Both the position numbers and the translations under genes were made by a program. Positions 20,629-35,355 of a stretch of DNA of 64,000 nucleotides are shown piece by piece (within the stretch, counting starts at the first letter, position 1; every line of letters starts with the position of its first letter). The DNA comes from Prostheceraeus crozeri (taxonomy: Eukaryota > Platyhelminthes > Polycladida > Euryleptidae): the NCBI GenBank assembly GCA_907163375.1, contig CAJQUW010007039.1, positions 310,001 to 374,000 on the forward strand, read 5' to 3'. Below the pieces are notes generated by a model. The model had not been told where the DNA came from. It did not search any database and was given only the letters and a program-made list of their open reading frames with translations.

Positions 20629-22861
20629 CTGTGGACGCTACAATGCGGCAATTATTTCGCGTTGTTTTACTGAAGTCCAGCACCAATCTTTTTCTCATTC
20701 CTTTCTACTATATTTCATCTTCGCACACTTTCTTTTCACGCAGCTCCCCTAACCCTTCTTCTCCTAAATGTCACGTAATTGACTGTTGAATGCTCATTGA
20801 CTTTTTGAATCTTACTAAGAAATCTTTATTTGTCTGAAAATAGTCACCAGTTACGACTTAGATTAATTGCGTATAAGTTTTGCTATAATACATCATCTCA
20901 CTTGACTCTTCTCTAAATTTCTAAAAGAATAATTAGTCTATGTATGAATTTATTGACAGTGATGATGTAGTGGAACCTCACAGTAATTCCTGTTTGCCAC
21001 ACTTGATTCTTATCCATGCACATGAGAAGGTGAGTGCAAGGATAATGGGCTTCTCCTTATATACGATTTTTTGCATGTTAAGACTACTTGGAGGCTTGAC
21101 AGGTGGAGGCCCAACGTTATTAGCCAATTACATTCGAAAATCAATGAAGAGACTGAGCTGCTTTCAGCTTACATGGCTCCTGGAGGAATTTAACTTCATT
21201 GTTAAAATGTTCATTGTTCCCGGCTTGATTATGGTTGATATTTAGTGCTCTTATCTAGTAAATACAAACGAATTGCTGTATCAAGAATATAAAATCATCC
21301 GAATTATTTTACTTATAATTTGGGTCATTTTTGCGATTCGTTGAAATATTGAATGTTGAACTTAAAGTGGCATTCTCAGATTTTATGGGTATGTTATTGT
21401 ACCCGCACGCGGAATTGGACATAGCATTAAACTCGATGATGGATCTCAGCATTTGACCAGATTCTGATCATCCGCGCATTCTCAAACCTACCTGTGAACG
21501 TGGGATGCATCAAACTGATCTGAAGACTGCGATGCCAGTTCAATTTGTAATTGACATGGAGGAATACTCGTGTCATTTTGGTGGTGTCACTGACAAACTA
21601 CTAGAAAACATAATTATGATAGTCAAAACTTCTGCGACAACATTCAGATTTTTTTCTTTTACCAAACGTAGAGCGTCTGATGGAAGCCAGTGAGGTTGTA
21701 TGTACTTTTAATTGGTTTGTAACTTATCTTCAGAAGAAAGGAATGGAGAAAGATAGAAAAGTACCATTTTCCTCGCTAGAAGTTCCAAATGGTCTGCTAA
21801 GGAAATGCGTCTTTACGACGTTTTGGTAATTTGATTAATTTAATGATTAGTAATGTGTTTTCTATTTTCCAAGTTCAGTAAAAGCGAATGAAATTCTCCA
21901 TCAACTGTCATTTATCATCCAAAGTTCCATCGGCTGCACAGATGCACTGCTTTTCATTTGATTGACGTCGGGCGGCGCGTTTGCCCGGTCGCGTCGGCGG
22001 ATAATCTGCTTTTCTTCAGTCCGTAGCCTAAGCTGGGGCAACTTTGTCGCATCATTCGGCACGCATGCCGCGGTTTTAGCGGCATTTATTGTCGGCCCGG
22101 GATGTGAGGGGCGGTCCATCTCGCAGTGATTGCTTCAACCCTCTCGACTGGCCGGAAGTTCCTTTGGAGTGGGATAGGCCACACAAGGCAAGCATTGAGG
22201 GTTGATCGAAGTGACTAGGGCACAGATTAAAGGCAAAGTGTAAGTGGACGAAACAGGTCTGTCAATACGCAACGACCCATTAATATTAGTGTGCGCGAGG
22301 GTATCACGGCTTGTCTTAGCACGATTTAAGGTCGGTTTGCTTAAATGTTGAATGACAGTCATGAATGAAATGATTGCACCGGCTAGGTGCTGGATAATGG
22401 AGACTTGATTAATTCAACCCGTTACTGAATTCAGTAGAATAATGTATATTTGAAAAGCTCTCTTGTCTTTCGTTTTAATCTCATGATTAGAATGGAAGCA
22501 TTCTTGTAAAGATGATGTTGATTGGGAAAGCCAGGTAATTGTAGCGTTAAGTCGGCGTGGCAGTGATTTCAGATTATCCGATTGACTGCTTGAGACTGAT
22601 ATTCGTGAATCTCGTGTGCTTGGATTGCCCTCTTTATATAGGTCATTGCTTGGAAAATTCTCATTGAGGTGTGCGAAATTAGCGGAATCTGACTTCAGTC
22701 GTTGATGATCAATTGCAAGTGGACCTCAGATCACTGAACTCAGGCGTCGCTAGGAGATCGCATATCAGGGATTGATGATTATGACCTGAGAAAAATGTCA
22801 ATTGTCGGCTCAATTATGGCGAATTTTGATTTCACTGCATATGACATGAATTCAATGGTTT
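20629..22861. other. pbx intron, non-coding
   Basis: Contains a GC-rich block at about 21960-22140 (GCGGCGCG, CCGCGG, GGCCCGGG) that differs sharply from its surroundings. It could be a conserved enhancer or CpG-rich element. No protein similarity was found in its frames. Confidence 0.4.
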
Positions 22862-23048
22862 AATGTCACTACTCCCTTCCAAAGAGGGGCTTGGACGGTG
22901 CTGACATAGTCAGACCTTCATCTGGAGCGCTGTGATCTTTTAGTCCGGATGCACTTCCCGACGGCTTTCAATGACACTTTCGGGGCTCGACCACTGGACC
23001 AGAAGATTGCTAAGCCAAGCACTTAACTACTGTTCCACGGAGACCACA
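22862..23048 (-). mobile_element. tRNA-derived SINE, copy 2
   Basis: Same family and orientation as 14868-15045. The minus-strand head carries GGTCTCCGTGGAACAGTAG (A box diverged) and GGTCGAGCCCC (B box). Shared body words include GACTAAAAGATCACAGCG and CAGCACCGTCC. I estimate 80-85% identity to copy 1. Confidence 0.8.
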
Positions 23049-26000
23049 ACTCTTCCTAAAATAGGCGTTGAATTAAATTATTCTTGTTGATTGACACTGC
23101 TCCTTTCAATTTTGCAATTGAGATTGATGTACCTTTCTGTCATTCGTCGGACAATGAAGGCATTGAACTAAGTAGACAAAAATGTCTACTTCAACTTCTT
23201 GCTAATTGGTGACCGCACGAACAAAGAAAACCGTCATCTTCAAAAGTACTAGCTGAAATGATTATTTGCAAGCGGCAAACAACAGCGATAGAGCTGTCTT
23301 AAGATAAATACTTTTTTAGGTTTTTAGATCCCTTTTCCTTGTTATCCAATCCGCAATTTATGACAGAACCCCCTTTTTTCTTAGCTGCGCTCTTCTACGC
23401 CTAAGAAACTTTATCTCCTTTTCTTTGATCTATTTCCAAATCATAAAATATTGCAGATGGCCATTTCTCCTGAACAATTGAAAATTGAAACATGTTCACA
23501 GACTTGAACTATTAAAGTACCAAATTATTTGGCAGCCGAGGATACCGTGTTTTCTCGCATGGAGACCGCTACTACGGCTCGAACAAGCCCAAATTATCTT
23601 GACATCTAGAATGGTTGCAGCAATCTGATGGACTACACGTACTGACGAGTCCTTGCAAGGAAAGATATCTACGTGGCCTAGTCATACTACGAGTGCAATT
23701 ATTCTGTAGTTGTTGGAAAGCGAGATCACATGCCATGTTAACCTGAGTGGCGTGCGAACTGAAAGATTGAGCCTCGCAGACCGAGTTTCACCGCCCTGCC
23801 CGCTTCATAAAGTTGCATTACCTGAAAACCTGTAATCCTCTTCGCAACATTTCATGTCCTAAACATTGGTGAACTTTATAGGCCAGTAAACAAGAACTTT
23901 TACATGAATAATACAGGTTTACGCATATCTGCTTAAAGGTGAAATCATGATGACTGATATTGATCGTAATACGATATTAATGAAAATCAACATCTTGTCC
24001 TCCATGATTTTTTTCATTTTTTATCGTTTGATTTAGAACAGCAGACAAAACGGCATGTAGCCTAGCTCTATAATGAAATGTCATGTCATCTTATCCGCAT
24101 CAGTTTTTATAGCGTCACCCTCCATTGTTAAAATTTGCAAATGACGTTCATGGTAATTTAAGTGATTCAATAAATTTTTCCAAACAGTGATAGCTTAAAG
24201 AAATGAAAAAAAATATGTGTATGAAATACACAAGACACAGTGATAGGTTGCAAATATGCCAAAGCCAACTGTGGTTTTATTAAAAATGTGATGCTTAGAG
24301 ATGTGAGAACTATTGGTCTCAATTTGAAAACGGACCCCACCACATCGCCCCTACGCAGCTGTGCCGAAGAGTCGAAGCCCAAACTGTGGCTCTGGTTACT
24401 TGAACTTGACAAGGAGGACAGAACCGATAGCTGTGCATCCGTGACCACCTGTCGAGTCGAATTATGTGGCATTGAACGGAATTTAAATGTATTATTTTAG
24501 TGACCCTGTTCATTGACTTATCTTTATCCGGTAGAGACAAAGATAAATCAAAAATGAATTCAGCCGGGTTTTGGACGATGGTGTAACTCAGAAATTGATA
24601 GAATATTTCTCGGTTTTGTTTTTATTATAGTTAAACATTCTTCGTTAACATGCAACTAAAAAAAGTTGTCGTTCACAATTTCTCATATCCTTTCTTCTTT
24701 CCAAGTTTCATCTTTTTAGCTGTTTTCTAGAATGCAGACGAATGATGAAGAAGTAAGCTGCCGAATGGGCTTAATTAATGCAAGTATTAATTGCGGTTTT
24801 GAATTTATTATTTTTCAATGTTTGACAACCATTACTTGTCTACATGAATTTCCTGCATTGTGCGTTTCAACATCCGCGAAAACTTTTCACAATCCAATTA
24901 TCTAATGCAGAACATATCATTATTGTTACAAGACGTACTCACATAAAGAATGCGGTAAGTGATCAAATGATTCGTGCAGAAAAGATAACGAAATGGAGAA
25001 TTCTCTTTGATGACACCGACCCGAACAAAATGAAGAATGACGATGATATCCACCTGTGTGCTTGATTATGAAGTCTTTGCGACTTAAAGTAATTCTTGCT
25101 TGCCATTATTAAAGTTTGAATTGATTCTATCTGTACAGGGAAATGAATATCGGCTTCATTTTGTTTGTATGACTGAAAGTAGTTTCGGAAAAATTTGAAA
25201 TTTCACCAATTAAAACTAAGTCTGTGAGCAGTACATGTAAACTTTGACCCATTACTTAAACAGGATTTTTTATGGTTACAATCAACGGTAGCTGGCAAAT
25301 TGTTAAAAATTGTATTTGTTGTAGGTGGCACGATAACAGCATTGAGAAAGGAACAGGATACAATAATCTGCTTTCTGTACAGGGACCGACGGGGACTTAT
25401 AGTTATTGGGACACTTACTTCCATAATTTAGCGCTAAGTTAGATATCGCGCACGTGCACGAGTAGAGAAACTAGGTCAATGGATACAGGTTCCCTATCAG
25501 CTGCTAATTTGGCTGTGATCATTATGAGCTCACATGTAATCTTATTGAGCATAGTAAGAAGGTAGCTTCCCTTTGTTTTACAGTCGAATTTCTATTAAAG
25601 TTAATTTCTAAATCACGACAAGTGCTCGCCACTTCGTGGCTCGGACGCTCCTTCGTACAATAACCCTGTATTATTCTGTATTTTTTCATAACGTTCAACA
25701 CTTTAGATAATCATGTGCATTCACTTAAATGCGGAGCGGTGTTCCAGCATAAATCGTGAAAAAGCGTCGTGTATCACTTCGTTCATCAGTTTTTAGTGAA
25801 ATAAAACATTCTTTATCTGCAATGGTCTCGCATTAAGTTAACGAAAATATCTCCGCTACTTTGAATATATCTTTGTGAATCATCTTTTTCTCCGGAAAAT
25901 ATTTCATTTTTTCAAGCGTCGGCCATTTTCTGACCGTACACTCCGAACGTTTTTTCTCTAGTCTAGACGTAAATTAAGCCTCAAACCGACTGATAATTTA

Positions 26001-28771
26001 GAAAAATTTTATACTTGGAAGAAAAGAGGTTTATGTCTTCTGGGTCACCAGCTTGGCGAACATCAGATAGACGGAAAAAACTAGGTGAAGTAAACCCTGA
26101 AGTGGTTTGGACATCTAATTCGAAGCGCCGTAGGTGTCATGGCCATCCGTTCGTGAATCATTGTTTGCCCTGAAGCAGGTGTGTCTACCTGTCCTCGCCG
26201 GGACAGTATGTTTGTTTGCATTCTCCGCCTGTCTTTGTCGATTGAATGGAGAGGCACGTGTCAGTCTTAACGATTTTACCAGCCGCTTGAGTCAGCGCCG
26301 TCAGATTCCGAAAAAACGTGTCGACCTGATCGGAATCGGTCTCTCTTCAATAATTATATTTAAGGCCTGCTTGGATTGTCATATGCATATTATTTTTTCT
26401 TGAAATGAAAGAGTGTAGTTATAGTAAATGAAAGAATACAAATTTGAATATAGTAAAATTGTAATCAATCTCGAATATTTCAACATTATTTCATTATAAT
26501 TCAATCTTATTCTTCTTAAGTTAATTAATTTTTTCTCCATCAAGCTCAGCTTGACACAGACCATTGAAATGCATTGAAAAAAGTAAACAAATAATCCATG
26601 ACAGTCAACATGAAACTACTGTAGTGATTTATTTACATAAGCAGGAAATGTACATTTTTCTGTATTTTTGAAAAGCGTGACAATGGAAAGAGACTTTTGA
26701 CTTTTGTGGTCGAGCAGCTTCGCTTTTAATACAACTATTTGTTTGTCTATCAGTTAGGAACCATCTACAAATATATATGAAGAGATATGCAATTAAGCAT
26801 CATTGTTTGCCAACATCAGTTTTTTTATTGAGCAGTTTGCAATCAAACTACTAATTAACTATGTATTTAATTAAATATAATTGACCATGATGCTTCGTGG
26901 CATAGAATTTGTTTGGATATTCGAACCACATTTGCTTAATGCAAGTGAAACGTTATTTTGATCCATTCACCTTACATGGTGAATATTATTATGGTTAATT
27001 GGTCGTTATGGTATCATATGATTACTGAGGTGAATCGTTATTGAACCGCAATGCATCAGTTAACATGTTTATTACAGCTATTAGTCGTGCTGAGTGTAAA
27101 TTTTCAGAAGAAAAATCAATCATTAAACTTAGGGAGACTAGATTAAACTAATGTTTAACCGTTAACTTGTGAAAACAGAGGTCACTAGAAGTCGAAATAT
27201 TGTCAATCATCAGTAAAATTTATTTAACCGAGGTAACAGCTTGAGAAAATCTCAGGTAAACAATATGTCTTTCTGCTTTCTTTTCAATCAATTATATTTG
27301 CTTTCCAGTTTTATTTTAGTTTCTCTGTGTATTGATTGTTACTGCCTTTTACAAACATTATTTCATTTTTTCAATTCTTGCAATTATCTGAAGATCTCCT
27401 TTGAGCGGGATATCATAAACTAAGGATTCAAAAAATGGTTCCTGCGCCAAAATTCTAATACCAAAGTTTTTGCGATAAAATCTTCAATGAGATGTAAAAG
27501 GCAATCACTTGTTCAATAGAGGTCATTCCTAGGTACCAATGCATCTACTCAGAGCATTGAGCAAGACGCTCATGTTTTCAATGAGCTAATGAGTTTTTGT
27601 ATTTAATGGTACCGTTATAGATATAATTTGTTTATTAACAGTCGAGGTTCTTGCCTCGACACTGTGGTCAGATCCCACAGTTAGGAAGTGAAGAGCCTGG
27701 GTTGTGAGCATGAATTTGCACTGTGTAGCTGGCTAACTTGAGGGATGAGCGGGTGAGGCATGTTTAATGAGGGATTGCTTCCAGGCAGCGACTTGGTCCT
27801 CAACTTGAAAAGTGGAACTCAAAAATGACTCAATATCCCTTAATTTGAAACTGTAACATGTTGTTCACGTACTGAAACGTGGGATTCTGAAACAATCCAG
27901 GGAGATATCCATAACTGTAATCAGGATTTCCCAATCAGGGCTGTTATGACTACTGCACAATTATGTAATTTGTGTACCAAGAGTAATGAGAAGAAAGCTT
28001 TTCACAGGCCATACTCTCATTATTCAATCAATTCGTGTAATTTTCGATAAACTAATCGAAAGCTACTGATTGTGTCATTGGTTTCATACCATATATCCTA
28101 AGCATTTGTGTCCAAACAATCGATGATCATAATGATATTACCCTTTTATAGCTTTTCTCATCTCAGTTAAATCAATAGTTTCAGGACATTGTGTTGGAGA
28201 TAGATGTGGATTTATAGTTTTAGTGAAGAACTAATTGATTGACAACCTGATCAAAAATGAGTGTCCAGCTGATTAAATACGTTGTAGAAATGTCCATTGT
28301 ATCTCCACGTTTTCAAAATCCCACATTGGAATGGGATTGTATACCCCTCTGCCCCTGGCTACGGTTCTGTGAATGTCAGTAGATGCACATGCGAAGTGTT
28401 CGGTGAAGCAAGTTGGTCGTCTACGTGTAGTACAAAGAAAGTGTATTCATGTCGTATTAGGCACCCCGGGGTTCAAGTGGGACTTCTCAGTAGTGTTGTA
28501 CTATCACTCAGTGACAGATCACGTCTATTCTAATTTTAATGTGACTAAGTTTGACAAAATTTGATGAATTTGGAAAAATTGGAAATTTGTGTGGGGGGAG
28601 AGAGAATAGAATTACCAGTTCATACAATTGGGAAATGATTGTTAAAACAATCAAGGAGTGAAATTATTTTTCATGGACATGCAGCTTGTATGCCTTTTAT
28701 CTGTCATGTCATATCGATCAGTGCGACGCTAGACTTGATTAGATACACAATTGTTCATGTTCTCTCTGCAG
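23049..28771. other. pbx intron, non-coding
   Basis: Mostly featureless AT-rich sequence. A pair of abutting perfect hairpins is at 27641-27681 (see separate entry). GC-richer patches at about 24330-24440 and 26130-26340 have open frames on both strands but no recognisable protein. The end carries a polypyrimidine tract, TCTCTCTGCAG, forming the acceptor for the exon at 28772. Confidence 0.45.
27641..27681. repeat. Two abutting perfect hairpins
   Basis: GTCGAGG/CCTCGAC (7 bp stem, 6 nt loop) is followed with no gap by ACTGTGG/CCACAGT (7 bp stem, 7 nt loop). Could be a small structured RNA, a decayed repeat end, or chance. Confidence 0.4.
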
Positions 28772-29192
28772 TATTGAGCATACGGAACACACAAGAAGAG
28801 AATCCTCCTGATCCTCAGTTGATGCGCTTGGACAATATGTTGGTGGCGGAGGGTGTAGCTGGGCCTGATAAGACGAGTACTGCACCAGTGGGCGGCACTG
28901 GTACAGGAGGCGCAGACTCTCAGATCGAGCATTCCGACTATCGTGCCAAACTGGCTCAAATCCGTCAAATTTATCACACCGAGTTGGAGAAATACGAAAC
29001 CGCGTGCAATGAATTTACCAGTCATGTCATCAACCTTCTTCGGGAACAGAGCCGAGCTCGTCCAATCTCCACGAAGGAAATTGAAAGAATGGTGGCCATC
29101 ATCAGGAAGAAATTCCAATCAATTGAAATGCAATTAAAACAGAGCACCTGCGAAGCAGTTATGATTCTACGGTCGCGATTTCTCGATGCGAG
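28772..29192 (+). CDS. pbx: Pbx/extradenticle exon, PBC-B
   Basis: A 421 bp exon with acceptor TCTCTCTGCAG and donor GTAAGT. It enters with two bases of a Val codon and leaves with two bases of an Arg codon; both phases match the neighbouring exons. It encodes [20 protein letters not shown], then a glycine- and threonine-rich spacer (vertebrate Pbx has poly-Ala here), then the PBC-B block [20 protein letters not shown] through [16 protein letters not shown], just before the homeodomain. PBC-B contributes to nuclear localisation control and partner contacts. The adjacent introns are 17.3 and 13.1 kb. The same intron position before the homeodomain is known in other Pbx genes. Confidence 0.97.
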
Positions 29193-32100
29193 GTAAGTTA
29201 GCGATGCTCGAAATCATGTTCAATCTAACATTAAGTCGAATGCATATTATCATTTTGTCTGGTAAATCTTAGCATCTCTTACATGTCTTTATGGGCGCAA
29301 GACCGTTATCGATAATGATTCTCAGATGCATTTGAATGTGTAATGAGCTGTCGACGAACTTGTAATGCAATTGACGTTGCTATTACAATCTGGAATTGAG
29401 CTCGCTGCGGGCATTCCCATGTTTGACCATCACGGGAATCAAATATGAGTCAACAGAAGAACGTCATTTTTACTTCGAATTTACTTGTGATTTGCCAGAA
29501 TTTTGCAATTACGTATCGGGACAGTAAATCTTTGTTCTTTTGTTGAATCGCCAATATCATGGCTAACCTTTCGCCTACTGGTCAACTTCGTTTCTGTAAG
29601 CTTGATAATCAAATACATGTAATGTGAATTGTCTGTATAAGAAAATGATACTGTGGTTTAGTTAAGTTTTTTATAGCTAATTATATCTAATGATTTGCTA
29701 AAACCCTTCAAGCTCAAATGTTATGAAATGTCAGACCCATATGAACTTTTTGATGATTTTTATGTGCACTAAAAAGCTACCTAATATATAAATTAAAGGT
29801 TTTGCATCACAGGAAAATAATCAGCTTAGTGAAATTGTAATCAGCGCTTTTTATGCCATTGCTTCAACTGTGTTGGTCTGACACAACATGCATGGCATTC
29901 TGGAAATCTCAGGTATAGACCGATGACCAAATGTTGTTAATAGATGTTCAGACGCTAGGTAATTTTTAAAAATCTAAAAACTTGCATTCAACATAACAAT
30001 CGGTGCTTCAATCTGTTATTGATGTTGTGGCAGTCACAATCAAAGGGATTCTCAAGTCGCAACCTCTAAATCCATCTTAACCGATAGGATGAAAACTTGT
30101 GTTGCATTCTCCATCACTGACTCTACGTTTAAAAACAAAATACTTGTCCATCAAAATTCTACAGCCACCATCAGAAATAAAATAACTTCAGTTCGTTCTC
30201 GTTTTAGTGTAAATTATATGAAAGGAAATATTTTGATTTCATTAACTTCTAAGGTGTTAATTGCTTTCTATAATTTCATTGTGTGTAATCTCAGTTGCTA
30301 CAATGATTTTTAGTATACAATTCATTTTTGACCACACATGCAGCACCAGAGTATCGTTTAAATAATCCATTTGTGATAATTATCTCCAGCCGATAATTTC
30401 CATAAGTTGGTGTCAATCTTGTGACGTATATGTTCAATTTTATATATCCAAACTTATTCATTTATTTGCCTTTTTCATGAGTAATAATCGCACATAAACA
30501 CATTGATTTTCTCTGAGAGTGACATTTGCTTTGTGATGTTCATTATGTACACTATTTGACAATCAGTTCAAAATCTATATTTAACTCTTTAGCAGATACG
30601 TGTATTTGCTTGTTTGATCTTAGAGTGCGGCATTTGCAATTGATTTATTAACCATAGCATCGCTTCATGAAAAATCACTGTACCGACGGTTCCGTCCCTT
30701 TCCATTAGTGATAATGAGCTTTGTTTATTATTTTCATTGACATATTGTGTCGGTTGAGAATATAAGAAAGTTTACGAAGTAAAATACAATATTTGGCTTA
30801 AGTTCAATACATTGACCAAAAGAAATATATTCATTGAATAACGTATTTGCAGAGTTAATAAAACAGATACTTCAAATATGCTTCAATGAGACCGCGAAAC
30901 TTCAAATCATCCAAATTATTTAATTACAGTGATTGTATTATATTTACGAAAAAGGAAAATATGCTGGACTAGAGAATATGTAGATGAATTTATTCGAGAG
31001 GCACATCATTCCAAGTGTGTGGTTAGTCAAAATAAGTCAGCTGATAGTACAATGTCTTTATTGGTAGTTCATTTACCTAGATGTCATTCTGAAATTATGA
31101 ACTTGATGATGTTGTTTAATGATAATAGGTTTCTGATCGATAGGTATTCGAGAAATACCATCATTTTTTATGTGGCTATCGTGCTACATGAAATAATTCA
31201 ATTGAACTCGATTACACTCGAGTATACAATGCTTCGTTATATGGGGTTTTATGTTTGATAATTATCATTGTCATATTTTTCATCGAATGTGAAAATTTTA
31301 GGTGTCAAGAAATATAGACAATATTAGCATATCAAAACCGAAATGTTAGCATTTTTGCGAATCCGATTTTGTGTAATTTGAAGAATAAATCGAAGCATCA
31401 CAAATTTATGACTTGTAAATTCGCTGACCTCGGTTCCTTGCAATATTGTTAGTTTTTGGAACGATTGGATTGCTGTTTCACAAGGTTAATTTATTTATGT
31501 AATCTTAAAACAAATGTCACGGTTTCATGTAATTCATTTATAGTGTCAACAAGAATTTGCTCAGCTGTTTCTGGTGTTCAAGACAGAATAATTGTTGTCG
31601 ACATTCTGAGCACATTCTTATCGATGTAGAATCTGATTTTATAGTTGATTGTTTTCAAAATGTGTTTGTATCTTTCTTTAAAGTTAAGTCTATATGATTC
31701 GCGTATTCCTTTACGGAAAACTATGAATGAAAAATGGGACATGAGGTGGTCAAACATGAGACCCATTCACAGGAGTAGTATAGGTACTATGAGATTGATC
31801 GTCGAATTAGTTCAGCAGGTGGCACTAAATCCAGGTAAAATGGCCGGAACTTAGGGACCATATAATCAGTAAAAGTCAGACCATCGTCAACGAATTGAAA
31901 TTGGAAACATTTATCTGACAATGTTTCTGAAATATCACTCCTTCGATCCAATATTGAGATGTGCACTGGACAAGGAAATGCTGATGTCTTCAGTGATTGC
32001 TGAAAACATTAATTAATTTGCACACTTCTATTCCGTAAGATAATAATGGGCATTACCAAACGATTAAAGCTAAAAAGAAATACACAATCGACAGTGCTGT

Positions 32101-35100
32101 TTTGGTTTATGCTCTACGAAAAATTCTCACTTCTAATTGAATCATTATTTTGTTGATTTTACATCACCCAATACAATATTCTACGTTTTTCACAACCGCA
32201 TCGAAGAGAGCGGTCTTGCATTAAATCGTTAAATCGAGGAAGCTCGAACACAAAACAAGAATTGAAAGTATTGGCGTTGCTGGAGAATTACAAGATTTCA
32301 TGTGATGTTTTGAAATGTCTCTTTTCTGTGACACATTTATGTTATCGCTATTCTCCTGAGGATTACTGTCACAGAGATGATAATGTCGTGTCTGTCCAGG
32401 TACTGTTCAGTTCAGGGTTGTCTAAATGAAGATATCGTTATCGCCGCCTCCTTTCCAAGTTGAGATGCCATCCACAATGTTGACTTTAGTTGAATATGAG
32501 AGTGCATGGACGATTCACTAGGAATTGTCATATGATTTCATCAATCTACTCACTAAGGCACTCTGAGAATTATAAAACCACATTTGTACATTAGATGACC
32601 TGCATTACCTCAAAAACAAAATACATTCCGCTCTGTCGAATGCACTTCACTTGTATACTGATGAACATCATTATCGTCGCCTGTGACTTGACTTGCATAT
32701 TACTGACATGTCCTTATTTGGGTGGAGCATGGAGTTGCTCCAATGTCAACTTGTCAAACGAATGACCGTAGCCTTATTTATCCAAGTTATTGCGGAGAAA
32801 ATACTATTTATTCCGGGCATTCTTTCTGTTGCTGTATTGTAGAGAATTGTCTCCTTGCTCAAAGCATGGGTCTATACTGTGTCTATACTAACGCGTACAC
32901 CTGCGTTCAGGTAAAATTATAACATGTTTTTGGAAGCTCTAGAAGCAGGAACGGTGATTCCTCCCAGGCGGCCAGTAGGCCATTAGCACATGACGTCAGC
33001 TTTATGGTTTCTTCACTAGTTGATCAGTAATTGAATAGCCATAGATGGTCCAAAAACAGTTGATTTTAATAACGATTGGAAACGTTGCTGTTCCCTCGGT
33101 GACATAAGCTTTTTCTGATTATGTACTTTATTGTTCCCTGGAAGTGCTACTTGGGAAATTTCGTGTGCAAAAACATCTAAAAATGATCTAAACGCTGACT
33201 ACCACGCCTCCTACAAGTAGAACAATATGCACAAATCGGTTTTTAATGTGGCATTGAAAAAGAAAGATGACTCGTTATTCTGAAATATCGTGGATGAAAC
33301 TCCTACATTGCTCATCTTAAAGTGATTATGAATAGTTCTGTGGATGTTCATCAAGCAAGTTGTAGTTATAGCAACGTCGAAAGATCATTATGATTACAAT
33401 TGCCCATCACAATTTGCTTACAGAAGCATGTTTTTGTAAGACATAGAAATGTTAATGAAAATTTCGCCTCACGCAATAGACGTCTCCGTAAATCCGGTGG
33501 CTTTCAAAAGTCATTGTCAGACACGTTAAAGAATACAGATTGCCATTTGACTCTCAGCCAATTGATAATTTGTTGTAGTTGAAAGTATCGCATCAATTAA
33601 GAGTTGCATGACAAAGCTAAAAGGTTCAAGTTAGATAGACGAGGATGAAAGGGAGAGAGGGAAGTTGTGTGCGACTTTCGATTATCATTTCATCCTAATG
33701 ATTCTCAAGACTCCTCTATGAAATTTTACGACGAGAATTCCTTTGTTTCAACTATACGCGCTTACTTTCGGCTATTGTTGCAGCATCTTAACTTTATACT
33801 TGCGGATGACATTCAAAATTACACACCGTAGTTTCTTCAATTTTTCAGATGTGTTGGATGAGTTTTCCAAAACATCTTGCAAGCGTTTCATCAGATAGCT
33901 TCTGGTATGAAAAACAGATTGAATAAGGAGTGATTATAAGAAAGGGAAAATAATAAATAACTGATGCATTAAGGCGTGAAGATAATCACTTCATGAGTTT
34001 TCTAAAATGTTTGGTTCACTCTTTTAGAACTAAAGGACACATGCGATATGTGGTACACAGGAAATTTTTTTCGGTCTTAGTGCTGCTGTATTCACAGCCT
34101 TTTCAGATTGATTTTGTCTTTTATGTTGTTCTTTAGATAAGCCTCTACTAAGTCAGTCTATCCAAAGCCAACGTCTTTATTAAGCCAACAAATTGATTTA
34201 ATGTTCAGTTGTCACTCGAGTATGCTGACCGTCCACCAAGTATTGGTTCGGAAACCTTCTGTGCACAATTTTTTAGTTTAGTTTTAAAAAGAAACAAATA
34301 TTTTTTCATTTCTTGACTTCATTGTTCTCACCTAGCATGCAAGCATTCAATAACTTAAAAAATGATTTTTGTACATTTATAGTCACGTGGTACAAGGTTA
34401 ATTTTAGATATAATTTCAAAGAACAGATTATGAGCTAATTGAGACGTAGTGATCTTTTACCATAAGGCACGAAATCTGCGGAACACAGTTGTGATTACGG
34501 ATGAAAGAACGAAGTTATTCTATGAAAACGTTTCTTAAGCATACCATGAAATTAATCCCCTCCCAGGTTCAGCAAGCGGATCCAGTCGTAGAGAGGAGTG
34601 GTCTCTTGATGTCATTTTGATGCCTCTTCATTCAGATGTCATTTGTCTCTACTTCATTCAGATCCTTTTTAGGACTGGATTTATAACAAAATATACAGAG
34701 GACCGAACTCAGTATACAGGCATTAATATGCGAAATTTTTTCATTTGCTGAAAATGAATACTAACTAGCCAGTTCTTTATTGCATTTAATCAATTCAAAT
34801 TGGTTGGTTAAGATATTTATTTTATCATCCAAAAATTATTTATCTTTTGTTCAGTGACAGCCTGAGGAAGTCAGCAATTACTGTAGATATTTCATTTTTT
34901 AGAATCGAAGATAAATAGCGAATTTGTATTCTGCACTTGCACAGAATAACGAAAGTAGGAAGTGTCCTCGGTTTGTCGACGCATATCAGTGAATGACCAG
35001 ACGGTTGCAGTCAATCACCAAGATTGGTGTCTTCACTCCTATTGATGTTTTTAATTCTGCATCACGTCGCATAGAAATATGTCTTCAGATTGGAAAAATT

Positions 35101-35355
35101 GAAACACTGCATTCCTTGGCAGCCGTAGAAGCTACTTTTCGTTCCACAAGGACTCATCAGTGTAGCTGGATGTGACTCAAACTAGTATACGAAATCCAGA
35201 ATGTTTGAAGAAGCAGAACTGCAGAAAAGGTTCTGTGCTTATCTATCCTGACTTTTTCAAGTTGATTTCGTTCATTCACATTAGTCACAAAACGGAAGCT
35301 GTGATTGTGTAAATTCCATGAACTGCGATTCTTCTTGACGTCCAAATGACCATCT
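29193..35355. other. pbx intron, non-coding
   Basis: First half of the 13.1 kb intron between PBC-B and homeodomain exons. No exon or RNA gene recognised. At 33888-33905 the minus strand reads CTGATGAAACGCTTGCAAG, a phrase that resembles repeat ends, but it lacks a second arm. Confidence 0.45.

Noticed and set aside
24167-24540. Overlapping frames on both strands, 73-101 codons
   Set aside because: No recognisable family, no start or splice support; most likely chance in a GC-richer patch.
33840-33930. CTGATGAAACGCTTGCAAG on the minus strand as a hammerhead
   Set aside because: No correctly spaced stem II before GAAA and no pairing stem I; at most a repeat-end relic.
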